Below are positions 52,436-63,583 of a stretch of 64,000 nt of DNA, piece after piece. A program made the translations under genes and the position numbers. Source of the DNA: CAVZAB01 sp963773155 (lineage in GTDB: Bacteria; Pseudomonadota; Alphaproteobacteria; Rhizobiales; Beijerinckiaceae); NCBI GenBank assembly GCA_963773155.1, contig CAVZAB010000009.1, positions 1 through 64,000 of the forward strand, written 5' to 3'. The first letter of the stretch is position 1; each line of letters begins with the position of its first letter. The notes under the pieces are model-generated. The model was given only the letters and a program-made list of their open reading frames with translations. It did not search any database and was not told where the DNA came from.

Positions 52436-52513
52436 TGGTCGGAGTGGCGGGATTCGAACCCACGACCCCTAGTCCCCCAGACTAGTGCGCTAACCGGGCT
52501 GCGCTACACTCCG
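52436..52513 (-). tRNA. tRNA-Pro (anticodon GGG)
   Basis: 78 bases with encoded CCA. Acceptor CGGAGTG with CACTCCG, discriminator A; anticodon stem CTAGT/ACTAG closing loop CTGGGGG, anticodon GGG; T-arm GTGGGTTCGAATCCCGC. The 3' half is duplicated at 44099-44143. Confidence 0.96.
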
Positions 52514-52523
52514 ACTGCCGGTT

Positions 52524-52552
52524 CTTATAGAGAATGCTGGGGTCATCCGCAA
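52524..52552 (-). promoter_or_regulatory. promoter of tRNA-Pro
   Basis: TTGCGG (52547-52552), 17-base spacer, TATAAG (52524-52529), ending 11 bases before the tRNA 5' end. Confidence 0.65.
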
Positions 52553-52577
52553 CGTGCCGGCCAGTTTTACGTGCCGA

Positions 52578-53081
52578 TCAATTTTCCCTGGCCGCGGCCA
52601 GCATCCGCTGGCAGGCCGCGATTTCCGCGAGCGCTTTACGGATCAGATCGACCTCGGTCTTGGCGAGGCGTTTGCCCCCGCCGACCATGCCATCGCGCTC
52701 CAATTCTTCCAGGCCGGCACGGTAATTGTCGGGCCCGTCCGCAACATCAGAGCTTTCCAGCACTATTTCGGCCGACGAACCCGCCGGCGCGCCCGGCGCG
52801 CCGCCGCGCCGCATAGCAATCAGGGCCCGCGGCCCTTGCTCCTTGAGGATCCGCTGGACCCCTTTGATTGTGTAGCCTTCGCCGTAGAGGAAATGGCGGA
52901 TGCTGCGCAGCAGTTCGACATCGCCTGGCCGATAATAGCGCCGACCGCCGCCGCGCTTCAAAGGCCGGATTTGGCCAAATCGCGTCTCCCAAAAACGTAG
53001 GACATGCTGCGGCAGGTCGAGTTCGTCGGCGACCTCGCTGATGGTTCGAAAGGCCTCGGTGCTTTTTTCGTTCTCTGCCAC
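52578..53081 (-). CDS. MerR-family transcriptional regulator
   Basis: 167 residues. N-terminal winged HTH: FRTISEVADELDLPQHVLRFWETRF, RPLKRGGGRRYYRPGDVELLRSI, FLYGEGYTIKGVQRILKEQG; then a Gly/Ala-rich linker and a short C-terminal helix (VDLIRKALAEIAACQRML). No effector Cys pattern. This MerR-like gene regularly follows ihfA in alphaproteobacteria; target unknown. Six bases after the ihfA stop. Confidence 0.92.
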   Translation of the reverse strand: MAENEKSTEAFRTISEVADELDLPQHVLRFWETRFGQIRPLKRGGGRRYYRPGDVELLRSIRHFLYGEGYTIKGVQRILKEQGPRALIAMRRGGAPGAPAGSSAEIVLESSDVADGPDNYRAGLEELERDGMVGGGKRLAKTEVDLIRKALAEIAACQRMLAAAREN

Positions 53082-53087
53082 GCCGGA

Positions 53088-53426
53088 CTAGTCCTGCTCC
53101 TCCGCTACGACCTGTCCATTGATCCGCGCTTTCAGAATATTCGAAGGCTTGAAGACCATGACACGCCGCGGCGTTATCGGAACTTCCACCCCAGTCTTCG
53201 GGTTTCGGCCGATCCTTTCGCCCTTGGAGCGGACCACGAACGAACCAAACGACGACAGTTTCACAGTCTCGCCGCGCCGTATCGCTTGAGCAATTTCGGC
53301 CAATACCATTTCGACCAGTTCAGCCGATTCTATTCGGCTGAGACCAACCCTTTGATAGACGGCTTCCGACAAATCAGCCCGCGTTACGGTTCGTCCAAGC
53401 ATGACCCGGCTTTTTGCTTTGACCAT
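53088..53426 (-). CDS. ihfA: integration host factor subunit alpha
   Basis: 112 residues from ATG 53426, with GGGGGG just upstream. HU/IHF fold: TVTRADLSEAVYQRVGLSR, SAELVEMVLAEIAQAIRRGE, the DNA-bending arm VKLSSFGSFVVRSKGERIGRN (in two parts), PKTGVEVPITPRRVMVFKPS. Sharp DNA bending in transcription, replication and recombination. Part of the plsX-fabH-ihfA-merR series. Confidence 0.95.
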   Translation of the reverse strand: MVKAKSRVMLGRTVTRADLSEAVYQRVGLSRIESAELVEMVLAEIAQAIRRGETVKLSSFGSFVVRSKGERIGRNPKTGVEVPITPRRVMVFKPSNILKARINGQVVAEEQD

Positions 53427-53510
53427 TGGCCCCCCGACAAATCTAAACGTTACATAAAAAGACAAAGGATGAAACAGGTTTTTGTTGCACAAATCCGTGC
53501 CCGAATCGCA

Positions 53511-54500
53511 TTACCAGCGGATTAAGGCACTTCCCCAGGTAAATCCGCCGCCCATCGCCTCGATCATCACGAGATCACCCGGCTTGATCCGCCCATCGCG
53601 GCAGGCGACCGAAAGGGCAAGCGGAATCGATGCTGCCGACGTATTGCCATGGAGATGCACGGTCGTGACCACCTTGGAGGGCGAAATGCCAAGCTTGTCA
53701 GCCGAGGCATCGATAATCCTTTTGTTGGCCTGATGCGGCACGAACCAGTCGATCGTATCGGCGCTTTCGCCGCTGGCGCGGAAGGCATCCTTGATAACAT
53801 CGGCAATCATGCCGACGGCGTGGCGGAACACCTCCTTGCCCTCCATCCGCAGATGGCCGACGGTGCCGGTCGTCGAGGGGCCGCCGTCGACATAGAGTTT
53901 GGAGCGATGCCTTCCGTCGGAGCGCAGATGGGTGGTGATCACGCCACGATCGTCGCGGCCGCCGGCGCTGGGTTGTGCCTCGAGCACGACCGCGCCGGCG
54001 CCGTCGCCGAACAGGACACAAGTCCCGCGATCCTGCCAGTCGAGAATTCGTGAAAATGTCTCGGCACCGATAACCAGCGCCCGCTTGTGCGACCCGGACA
54101 CCAGGAACTTATCGGCGGTTGCGACCGCGAAGACGAAACCCGAGCACACCGCCTGCAAGTCGAAGGCGACGCCATGGCTCGTTCCTAGGGCCGCCTGGAC
54201 CTGGGTTGCGGTCGCTGGAAAGGTGTAATCCGGGGTCGAGGTGGCAACGATGATCAGATCAATATCGCCGGCCTGGAGCTTGGCCGCAGCGAGCGCTTCG
54301 GCGGCGGCCTTGGTCGCCAGCATCGACGTGGTTTCGCCCTCGGCCGCAATATGGCGTTGCCTAATGCCGGTGCGCTGCACGATCCAATCATCTGACGTAT
54401 CGACCAGCTTTTCGAGGTCCTGGTTGGTCATACAGCGTTCGGGCAGATAGGCACCTAGGCCGACCACCACGGAACGCAGACGCTTTAGCTTGGGTGCCAC
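53511..54500 (-). CDS. fabH: beta-ketoacyl-ACP synthase III
   Basis: 329 residues. Condenses acetyl-CoA with malonyl-ACP to start fatty acid synthesis. Catalytic Cys in AFDLQAVCSGFVFAVATA, His in WFVPHQANKRIIDASA, Asn in VHLHGNTSAASIPLAL; also DDWIVQRTGIRQRHIA and GDGAGAVVLEA. Thirty bases after plsX. Confidence 0.96.
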   Translation of the reverse strand: MAPKLKRLRSVVVGLGAYLPERCMTNQDLEKLVDTSDDWIVQRTGIRQRHIAAEGETTSMLATKAAAEALAAAKLQAGDIDLIIVATSTPDYTFPATATQVQAALGTSHGVAFDLQAVCSGFVFAVATADKFLVSGSHKRALVIGAETFSRILDWQDRGTCVLFGDGAGAVVLEAQPSAGGRDDRGVITTHLRSDGRHRSKLYVDGGPSTTGTVGHLRMEGKEVFRHAVGMIADVIKDAFRASGESADTIDWFVPHQANKRIIDASADKLGISPSKVVTTVHLHGNTSAASIPLALSVACRDGRIKPGDLVMIEAMGGGFTWGSALIRW

Positions 54501-54529
54501 CGCTTGCCATCCGTTTGGCTGGAGTTCGC

Positions 54530-55597
54530 CTAGGCGTTGGCCGCCGCCTTGGCGGCCTCGCCTTTGGCCGGCCTGCCCTGATGCGGGATCGCCAGCGAGT
54601 CGCGGATTTTTGCCAGAAGTTCATGCCGGACCATATCGTAGCCGATCTCGATCGCGCCGGCATAGCCAACCGGGTCGGCGCTGCCGTGGCTCTTAATGAC
54701 GACGCCGTCAAGGCCGAGAAAAACGCCGCCGTTGACGCTTCGGGGATCCATCTTCTTGCGCAAGGCATCAAAGGCCCGGCGCGCAAATAGATAGCCGATT
54801 TTCGACATCAGGGAATGATTCATCGCATCGCGCAAATATTGCGCAATCTGCTTTGCCGTGCCTTCCGCCGTCTTCAGGGCGATATTGCCGGTGAAGCCCT
54901 CGGTGACGACGACGTCGACCGTCCCCTGACCCAAATCATCGCCTTCGACAAAGCCGTGATAGGCAAGATTGGACCAGGCCGTTTCCTTGAGGATCCGGCT
55001 GGCCGCCTTGACCTCGTCTAGTCCCTTGATTTCCTCGACGCCGACATTGAGTAGACCAACCGTCGGTCGCTCCAGATCGAAGACGATGCGCGCCATCGCT
55101 GAGCCCATGATCGCCAGATCGACAAGATGCTGTGCATCGGCTCCGATCGTCGCGCCGACATCGAGGACAATCGATTCGCCACGCACCGTCGGCCACATCG
55201 CGGCAATCGCCGGCCGGTCGATAGGCGCCATCGTTCGCAGACAGAATTTCGCCATGGCCATCAAGGCGCCGGTATTGCCGGCCGAAATTGTGACATCGGC
55301 CCTGCCCTTCTTGACCGCCTCCAGCGCCAACCACATCGAAGAGGTTCGCCGGCCGCGGCGCAATGCCTGGCTCGGCTTGTCGCCCATCCGAACGGCAACA
55401 TCGGTATGATGGATGCTCGTGCGCGCCGACAGGCGCGGATACGTGGCAAGAAGTGGCCGGATCGCTGCCTCGCTGCCGAAAAAATGAAATTCAATGTCGG
55501 GCCGCCGCTCGAGCGCCAGCGCCGCCCCGGGCACGACGACCGAGGGACCATGATCTCCGCCCATGGCATCGAGCGCGATGCGAACTGGTTTGCTCAT
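54530..55597 (-). CDS. plsX: phosphate acyltransferase PlsX
   Basis: 355 residues from ATG 55597. Makes acyl-phosphate from acyl-ACP for phospholipid synthesis. RIALDAMGGDHGPSVVVPGA, VTISAGNTGALMAMAKFCL, GESIVLDVGATIGADAQHL, NVGVEEIKGLDEVK, NLAYHGFVEGDDL, and VTEGFTGNIALKTAEGT. Ends in an Ala/Lys-rich tail. Between DUF177 and fabH. Confidence 0.96.
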   Translation of the reverse strand: MSKPVRIALDAMGGDHGPSVVVPGAALALERRPDIEFHFFGSEAAIRPLLATYPRLSARTSIHHTDVAVRMGDKPSQALRRGRRTSSMWLALEAVKKGRADVTISAGNTGALMAMAKFCLRTMAPIDRPAIAAMWPTVRGESIVLDVGATIGADAQHLVDLAIMGSAMARIVFDLERPTVGLLNVGVEEIKGLDEVKAASRILKETAWSNLAYHGFVEGDDLGQGTVDVVVTEGFTGNIALKTAEGTAKQIAQYLRDAMNHSLMSKIGYLFARRAFDALRKKMDPRSVNGGVFLGLDGVVIKSHGSADPVGYAGAIEIGYDMVRHELLAKIRDSLAIPHQGRPAKGEAAKAAANA

Positions 55598-55684
55598 CGG
55601 CGCCAACGCTCCCTTGGCCCAGTCATTAAGCCCAACCGCGCCGCCCGACAACTCGGGAAGCACGACAAGGCCTGTCGCTGCCGA

Positions 55685-56263
55685 TCATTCGCCACGCGGC
55701 TTGAACCCTTGCAGAGCCGAAAAAGGCGATTCCTGCCCGTCCTGCACGGCGCCAATCCCGGAAAAACGGAATTCTACTCCCGGCTTACGCGGGTGCGGGT
55801 CAAGACCGAGCGCCAGGAATTCGGCGGCAATTTGGCCAAGGTCAATCGTTCCATCGGTAATCGCTTCGGCATCAGCGCACGGTTCGAAGGGCTCGACGAC
55901 AACGGTACGGCGGAAATTGGACTGCCGTGCCGGCGATGCGAGGGGAAAGAAATGCAAGTCAAAGGGCTCGACTATCTCGCTGTCGAATGGTTCCAGCGAA
56001 ACGACGCAGATCTGGCGGATCTTCGCCCGCATCTCCCCCCTGACCCTCAGCCCGTGCAGACCGTGCGCCCCTTGCCCGCCCTCAGGCCGGATCGTCATCA
56101 TGGCCAAGACCCGGTCGATGCCGGCAAGACCCAAGTCCTTCGCCAAGGCCTCGCATTCCGAAGGCTCGGCCTCAATCGTCATCGCCAGGCCGGCCGCCGG
56201 AACATCGTCGACCGCAAGCGGACGCGAGAACGGCGGCAGATAGGCAAGATCATCACCGGCCAT
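55685..56263 (-). CDS. DUF177 (YceD-like) protein
   Basis: 192 residues from ATG 56263; an ATG at 56281 is also open. PPFSRPLAVDDVPAAGLAM, RVRGEMRAKIRQICVVSLEPFD, then a short Phe/Pro segment and DGTIDLGQIAAEFLALGLDP, the signature helix, with PRKPGVEF. DUF177 proteins associate with the ribosomal/23S and plsX region (YceD in Escherichia coli); an rpmF gene, often next door, is absent here. Overlaps the end of the cytochrome chaperone gene. Confidence 0.85.
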   Translation of the reverse strand: MAGDDLAYLPPFSRPLAVDDVPAAGLAMTIEAEPSECEALAKDLGLAGIDRVLAMMTIRPEGGQGAHGLHGLRVRGEMRAKIRQICVVSLEPFDSEIVEPFDLHFFPLASPARQSNFRRTVVVEPFEPCADAEAITDGTIDLGQIAAEFLALGLDPHPRKPGVEFRFSGIGAVQDGQESPFSALQGFKPRGE

Positions 56264-56831
56264 CGCCCGCGCTGCCTCCATTCCCAGCCATCGCCGCCAC
56301 CGACGGAAAGTTGAGCGGTCCCGCCATTATTGCCTCGACCGACAGGCCAGCCAGCGCAAACTCGAGCCGGCGCGCATAGGCCGCAAGCTGTTCACACCGC
56401 CCCTGGTCCGGCAGGGCATATTTGTGAAGAGCCTCAGACAATGCCAGATCATTGCGCTCACCCAACGCCGCATCATAGACGATGGCCCGGCCGAGAAAAG
56501 CCTCCGCCAACACCTGGACACGCTTTGGTACGGACAGATCACCAATACCCGCCTGCCGCAGCATCGCATCGAAGTGGCGAAACACGGAATTGGTCAATTC
56601 CTGCGCCATTTCCGGGCCGGGATCGGGCAGCTGATCGAGCCGGCGGATCGTCAGAGCCGCGTGCAGGACGAAGATTTCGAACCGGCCCTCGAAAGTATCG
56701 GGCACGCCGTGGCCGACATAAAACCCGGGCTGGCGGGAGGCCGCCATGATCTCGCCGTGAACCCTGTCGATCAAGCGGGTATTGGCGGCGCGCCGGAACC
56801 AAGGCAATCGTTCCAGAAAATCGATGCTCAT
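56253..56831 (-). CDS. ubiquinol-cytochrome c chaperone (CBP3/UQCC1 family)
   Basis: 192 residues. ADRLIDRVHGEIMAASRQ-like region, FYVGHGVPDTFEGRFEIFVLHA, RRLDQLPDPGPEMAQELTNSVF, FRHFDAMLRQAGIGDLSVPKRV, and EAFLGRAIVYDAAL are the conserved blocks. Helps assemble cytochrome bc1. First gene of the minus-strand series and divergent from the bamE-like gene, as in many alphaproteobacteria. Confidence 0.92.
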   Translation of the reverse strand: MSIDFLERLPWFRRAANTRLIDRVHGEIMAASRQPGFYVGHGVPDTFEGRFEIFVLHAALTIRRLDQLPDPGPEMAQELTNSVFRHFDAMLRQAGIGDLSVPKRVQVLAEAFLGRAIVYDAALGERNDLALSEALHKYALPDQGRCEQLAAYARRLEFALAGLSVEAIMAGPLNFPSVAAMAGNGGSAGDGR

Positions 56832-56969
56832 GCCAAAGTCCGCCGGCGGGATTGCGGCCCGATCGCTTGCATTTCATCTGAGTGGGGGTTAGGCATCCCC
56901 TCGCCGAGATGCAAGGGAAATTCGCCTGCGGGGGCGGATGCATGTCGCAGCGGGGCCAGGAGAAATCAG

Positions 56970-57437
56970 ATGCTTGGGCATCGCACAGTGAAGATTCGCG
57001 GCGGACTTTCCCGGTTGCGTCCGGCCATATGTATGAGCCTGATTGCACTCGGCCTGGCATCTTGCCTCAATTACGACGGCGATCTCCAGCGCGGCTACAT
57101 TATCGACGAAAGGCTGCTTGAACAGGTTCGCGTCGGATCGTCAGCCGAACAGGTGCTCGTTGTGCTCGGAACTCCGTCGACGACTTCGACCGTGGGCGGC
57201 GACGCCTGGTACTATATTAGCCAGAAGATCCATCGCAGTTTCGCCTTTTCGGCGCCGAAAATTACCGATCAGCGGGTACTCGCCGTTTATTTCGACAAGG
57301 GCAAGAAAGTCGAGCGAATCGCCAATTACGGCCTCGAGGACGGCAAAGTATTCGATTTTATCAGCCGCACGACGCCGACTGGTGGCGCCGAAGAGAGTTT
57401 TGTTCGCAATCTGTTCAAGAATCTGCTGGCGTTCTAA
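56970..57437 (+). CDS. bamE: outer-membrane assembly lipoprotein BamE (SmpA/OmlA)
   Basis: 155 residues from ATG 56970, with AGGAGA 7 bases upstream. Lipoprotein signal with lipobox LASC (Cys about 32), mature start CLNYDGDLQRGYIIDE, then the BamE core LLEQVRVGSSAEQVLVVLGTPS, GGDAWYYISQKIH, DQRVLAVYFDKGKKVERIANY. Component of the beta-barrel assembly machine, periplasmic face of the outer membrane. Confidence 0.93.
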   Translation: MLGHRTVKIRGGLSRLRPAICMSLIALGLASCLNYDGDLQRGYIIDERLLEQVRVGSSAEQVLVVLGTPSTTSTVGGDAWYYISQKIHRSFAFSAPKITDQRVLAVYFDKGKKVERIANYGLEDGKVFDFISRTTPTGGAEESFVRNLFKNLLAF

Positions 57438-57468
57438 ACGGCCCCCCGGCTCGGCAGTCCGCCTTCTG

Positions 57469-59625
<2,157 letters not shown>

Positions 59626-59821
59626 GAAATTTTGCCCTCATTTGTTCTTCCCCCGGTCATCCTCACTGCGCTGCCCGCGCTTGACTGGCACGCGCTGCTT
59701 GCATGGCACGCCGCTGGGGATTGGTCGGCGACGCGGCCCCTCATGCCAGAAAGCGCGTGTCACTGCAATCGATGCTGCGCCGAACCCCCAGCCTGGCCGA
59801 GGCAACCTTCGTCTAATCAGT

Positions 59822-60817
59822 TCAGAAATGGCTGAAGGAGGCGCGTTCGAAGTGCCGAACCTCGCCGTCGACGCCGACCAAGACCGGCGCTGCCGTGCCG
59901 GCGACCGCTTCGCCGAAATGCGTCACCGGCACGCCACATTGACGGGCGCGCGCTTCGAAGGCTGACGCGCGCGCCGAAGGCAGTGCGACGATCAGTTCGT
60001 AATCGTCGCCGCCGGTAACGGCAGTCTCGAACCATGTTGGTCGCGCCGCGATCGCGGCGCGCGCTGCAAGCGAGAACGGCACCCGACCAAGCTCGATTCG
60101 TCCGCTGACGCCCGAAGCGTGCAGCATTTTGACGGCATCGCCGATCAGGCCGTCGGACACGTCCATCCCGGCATGCGCAAATTCGCGCAGGACCTCCGCC
60201 AATTTCAGGCGCGGTTGCGGTAGCAGATAGCGGTCGATCAGGAAGGCGCGCGCCATAGCCGGCAGAGCCGGCGCTTGATCCTCTACCCCATCCCGGCGCA
60301 GTCCCAGCCCAATAGCCGCGTCGCCGATCGTGCCCGTCACATAGAGCAAATCACCGGCCTTAACGCCGGTGCGGCGGACGAATTGGCCAGTCGGCACCAG
60401 TCCGAGCGCGGTAATGGCTATGGTCAGAGGGCCACGCGTCTTGACTGTGTCGCCGCCGAGCAGCGGGCAAGCGAATGCCAGAGAATCCTCGCCCAGACCT
60501 TGCGCGAAGCCGGCCATCCAATCGGCCCGCCAATCTGGGGTCAGCGCCAACGCCAAGACAAAGCCGGCCGGGCGAGCGCCCTTGGCGGCAAGGTCCGACA
60601 AATTAACGCGCAGGGCCTTCTGCGCGATTTGGCCCGGCCGATCGTCGGCGAAGAAATGCATGCCTTCGACCAGGGCATCGGTCGTCACCACCAGATCCTC
60701 GCCTGGCGGCGGCGTGATTAAGGCAGCATCGTCACGCAGGTCGAGCGAGCCGGTTCCGGCAATCGGTCCGAAATAGCGGGCGATCAATTCGTCTTCGTTT
60801 GGCCGATGGCCAGCCAT
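59822..60817 (-). CDS. thiL: thiamine-monophosphate kinase
   Basis: 331 residues, AIR-synthase-like fold. Phosphorylates thiamine monophosphate to TPP. DELIARYFGPIAG, LDLRDDAALITPPPGEDLVV, HFFADDRPGQIAQKALRVNLSDLAAKGA (in parts), GGDTVKTRGPLTIAITALG, GMDVSDGLIGDAVKM, and TGGDDYELIVAL. Twelve bases after nusB; co-transcribed with the riboflavin genes, as is usual. Confidence 0.95.
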   Translation of the reverse strand: MAGHRPNEDELIARYFGPIAGTGSLDLRDDAALITPPPGEDLVVTTDALVEGMHFFADDRPGQIAQKALRVNLSDLAAKGARPAGFVLALALTPDWRADWMAGFAQGLGEDSLAFACPLLGGDTVKTRGPLTIAITALGLVPTGQFVRRTGVKAGDLLYVTGTIGDAAIGLGLRRDGVEDQAPALPAMARAFLIDRYLLPQPRLKLAEVLREFAHAGMDVSDGLIGDAVKMLHASGVSGRIELGRVPFSLAARAAIAARPTWFETAVTGGDDYELIVALPSARASAFEARARQCGVPVTHFGEAVAGTAAPVLVGVDGEVRHFERASFSHF

Positions 60818-60829
60818 GCGCGCAGCCCT

Positions 60830-61294
60830 TCACGCGATGCGGGGTTGGAATTCACCGGCCCGTAGCTGGCGGGCGACGGCATCAAGCACCCCGTTGACCA
60901 TGCCGACTTCCTCCCCGGCGAAGAAAGCGGCAGCAAGATCGACATATTCCTTGATCGCGACCCGTGCTGGAATGTCCTTGCGCCGCATCAACTCGTAGGT
61001 GCCGGCCCGCAACACCGCCCGCAGGACCGCCTCGACCCGCCGCAGCGGCCAGCTTGCCGCGAGCGTCTCGTCGACGACCCGGTCAATCGCCTCTTGATCG
61101 ATGAGCACGCCTTCGACAATGGCACGGAACAGCCGCAATTCCGCCGGCCGGTATTGATCACCCTCGATTTCCGAGGCGATCCAATGCTGTTCGAACTCCG
61201 GCAAGATTTCCAAAATGCCCTTGCCGGTAAGTTCCATCTGGTAGAGGGCCTGCACCGCCGCAAGCCGGCTCGCCGAGCGATCGCCGCCGATCAT
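60830..61294 (-). CDS. nusB: transcription antitermination factor NusB
   Basis: 154 residues. All-helical: SRLAAVQALYQMELTGKG, LFRAIVEGVLIDQEAIDRVV, RRVEAVLRAVLRAGTYELM, IPARVAIKEYVDLAAAFFAGEEVGMVNGVLD (in parts). Binds boxA RNA with S10 for rRNA antitermination. ATGA overlap with the ribH stop. Confidence 0.96.
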   Translation of the reverse strand: MIGGDRSASRLAAVQALYQMELTGKGILEILPEFEQHWIASEIEGDQYRPAELRLFRAIVEGVLIDQEAIDRVVDETLAASWPLRRVEAVLRAVLRAGTYELMRRKDIPARVAIKEYVDLAAAFFAGEEVGMVNGVLDAVARQLRAGEFQPRIA

Positions 61295-61779
61295 GCGCTC
61301 TCGACCTGTTGTTTAAGGGCGATCAATGCGAGCGCGGCACGCGCCGCCTCGCCGCCCTTGTCGCCCTGATCGATGGCGGCACGGGTCAGCGCCTGCGCCT
61401 TAGTCTCGACCGTTAAAATGCCGTTGCCGAGCGGCAGTCGGCGCGCCACGGCAAGCCCCATCAGGGCACGCGCGCTCTCGTCGGCGACAATTTCGAAATG
61501 ATGGGTCTCGCCGCGGATGACACAACCGAGCACGACCGCCCCATGATAGGGGCATCGGCGCGCTTCGGCGGCATCGAGCGCGATCGCCAAAGCGATCGGA
61601 ATTTCGAGTGCACCGGGCACGACAAGACATTCGACCTGCGCCCCCGCTTCGTCCAGCGCCCGCCGGGCGCCCGCCAACAAGGCCACCGCGATCTCGGCAT
61701 AATAGGGTGCCTCGATCACCAGCACGCGGGCGCCGTTGACCGCAACAGGCCGCCCTGGGCGCCGATCGATATGGGCCAT
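61291..61779 (-). CDS. ribH: 6,7-dimethyl-8-ribityllumazine synthase
   Basis: 162 residues from ATG 61779; a GTG at 61803 is the other candidate. Penultimate riboflavin step. RVLVIEAPYYAEIAVALLAG, ECLVVPGALEIPIALAIAL, GAVVLGCVIRGETHHFEIVADES (in parts), LPLGNGILTVETKAQALTRA, DKGGEAARAAL. Forms hollow capsids or pentamers. Between ribE and nusB. Confidence 0.95.
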   Translation of the reverse strand: MAHIDRRPGRPVAVNGARVLVIEAPYYAEIAVALLAGARRALDEAGAQVECLVVPGALEIPIALAIALDAAEARRCPYHGAVVLGCVIRGETHHFEIVADESARALMGLAVARRLPLGNGILTVETKAQALTRAAIDQGDKGGEAARAALALIALKQQVESA

Positions 61780-61860
61780 CCGCCACTCGCAATGGCCGGA
61801 CACACAGCGCGCCCGGACGAATTGTGACTAACCCGGGCCGGGCCACGCTGCAAGCCTCCT

Positions 61861-62466
61861 TCAGCCGGCGGCCTCGGCAAGCCTGGCAGCATAACGGGCC
61901 ATTTGATCGATTTCGAGATTGACGCGATCGCCCGCCGCGGTCGCTCCCCAGGTGGTCACCGCCAGCGTGTGAGGGATGAGAAGAACGGCGAACCGGCTGC
62001 CGCCGATTGCATTAACCGTCAGCGAGGTGCCGTCGAGGCTGACCGAGCCCTTTTCGGCGATGAATTTCGCCAGGCTTTCGGGTGCCTCGATTTCGAATTG
62101 GGCCATGCCGTCAAAATCCCTGCGGCTGACCACAAGGGCAGTACCATCGACGTGCCCGCTGACGAGATGCCCGCCGATTTCTTCGCCGACCCGCAGCGAG
62201 CGTTCGAGATTGATCCTGGTGCCAATCCGCCACGCCGCGGCCGTGGTTCGCGCCAGCGTCTCGGCCCCGACGTCGACGTCGAACAGGGTGCGACCCTGCT
62301 TTTGGGCCACTTTAACGATTGTCAGGCACGGCCCGGCGCAGGCGATCGACGCACCCCGCTTAAGCGCGGCGGCCCGATAGCTGCAGGCGATCGTCAACCG
62401 CCGCATTTCGCCCAGGCTCTCGCTTTCGACCACTTCCCCGATGGCACTGATGAGGCCCGTGAACAT
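61861..62466 (-). CDS. ribE: riboflavin synthase alpha chain
   Basis: 201 residues from ATG 62466, one base after ribD. Two lumazine-binding repeats: MFTGLISAIGEVVESESL to IGGHLVSGHVDGTALV, and FIAEKGSVSLDGTSLTVNAIG to VNLEIDQMARY. Dismutates two lumazines to riboflavin. The ribBA gene often found between ribE and ribH is missing from this cluster. Confidence 0.95.
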   Translation of the reverse strand: MFTGLISAIGEVVESESLGEMRRLTIACSYRAAALKRGASIACAGPCLTIVKVAQKQGRTLFDVDVGAETLARTTAAAWRIGTRINLERSLRVGEEIGGHLVSGHVDGTALVVSRRDFDGMAQFEIEAPESLAKFIAEKGSVSLDGTSLTVNAIGGSRFAVLLIPHTLAVTTWGATAAGDRVNLEIDQMARYAARLAEAAG

Positions 62467-62467
62467 G

Positions 62468-63583
62468 CTAAAACCGCCGCTGGAAATGCCGCAACCGATC
62501 GGCGCCAATGCGCTTTTCGCCAAGTGGCCGATAGAAACGCGGATCGGCGAGCCGCGTGCGGGTCGGCGCGTCGAGCGCCACGACCCCCTCACGATTGAGT
62601 CGCTTAACCGCCGTCAATAGCATGACCTCGTCGGCCAGACCTGCCCTGATCAGGGCGCTGGCAATGGTCGGACCGCCCTCGCTGAAAATTCGTGTGAGGC
62701 CGCGTCGAGCCAAACCCGCCAGTGCCTCGGCAAGATCGAGCGAGCCGGTGCTGTCACGCCCGACCCGCATCGTTTCGATACCGCGCTCGGCCAGTTTCGC
62801 CGCGGCGCCATTTGCGTCCTCGGCCGCAATGACCAGGGTTGGAACTGACGCGGCCGTTGCCACCAGCCGCGAACGCATGGGCAGCGTCAATTGGCTGTCG
62901 AGGACGATGCGCAAGGGCTTTCTGGCCTCAAGCCCAGGCAAACGGACGGTCAGCAGCGGATCGTCGGCAATCAGCGTGCCGCGGCCGATCATAATCGCAT
63001 CGTGCAGCGAGCGCTGCATGTGAACAAACAGGTCGGCCGCTTCGCCAGTGATCATCAAGCGTGGGTCGTGGCGGTCACCCGCGACATAACCGTCGGCGGT
63101 TTCCGCGAGCTTGAGGGTGACCGTCGGCCGGCCCACGGTCGAGCGCAGAATATGGCCGAGATTGGCGCGAAAGGCTTGGTCCTCGCCGATGCCGACCGTC
63201 ACCGCAACGCCGGCCGCGCGCAGCCGTGCATGGCCGGCGCCACGCACCCTTGGGTCGGGATCATCGAGGGCAGAGACGACGCGGCTGATGCCGGCCGAAA
63301 CAATCGCATCGACGCAGGGCGGTGTGACGCCGAAATGGCTGCACGGTTCGAGCGAGACATAGAGAGTTGCCCCGCGTGCCCGGGCGCCGGCATCTCTGAG
63401 GGCTTCGGTTTCGGCATGCGGACGTCCGCCGGGTCGGGTGAAGCCGCGCCCGACGATGACGCCGTCGGCGACGACCAGTGCGCCAACGGCTGGGTTAGGT
63501 GCCGTGCACCCCAAGCCCCGGCGCCCGAGCGCCAGCGCAGCCGCCATAAAGCGACTATCCCGGACGCGCGCAGCTTCTGTCAC
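62468..63583 (-). CDS. ribD: bifunctional deaminase/reductase RibD
   Basis: 371 residues, GTG start overlapping the nrdR stop (GTGTGA). N-terminal zinc deaminase: GRPHAETEALRDAG with the His-Ala-Glu, and LEPCSHFGVTPPCVDAI with the two Cys. C-terminal NADPH reductase: VTLKLAETADGYVAG, HDAIMIGRGTLIADDPLLTVR (in parts), RIFSEGGPTIASALI. Steps 2 and 3 of riboflavin synthesis. Confidence 0.96.
   Translation of the reverse strand: MTEAARVRDSRFMAAALALGRRGLGCTAPNPAVGALVVADGVIVGRGFTRPGGRPHAETEALRDAGARARGATLYVSLEPCSHFGVTPPCVDAIVSAGISRVVSALDDPDPRVRGAGHARLRAAGVAVTVGIGEDQAFRANLGHILRSTVGRPTVTLKLAETADGYVAGDRHDPRLMITGEAADLFVHMQRSLHDAIMIGRGTLIADDPLLTVRLPGLEARKPLRIVLDSQLTLPMRSRLVATAASVPTLVIAAEDANGAAAKLAERGIETMRVGRDSTGSLDLAEALAGLARRGLTRIFSEGGPTIASALIRAGLADEVMLLTAVKRLNREGVVALDAPTRTRLADPRFYRPLGEKRIGADRLRHFQRRF

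Noticed and set aside
52232..52510. Open frame reading WSEWRDSNPRPLVPQ
   Set aside because: It is the antisense of tRNA-Pro, a well-known annotation artefact.
62467..63583. FMN riboswitch controlling the riboflavin genes
   Set aside because: Genes overlap or abut from nrdR onward, leaving no leader within the window.
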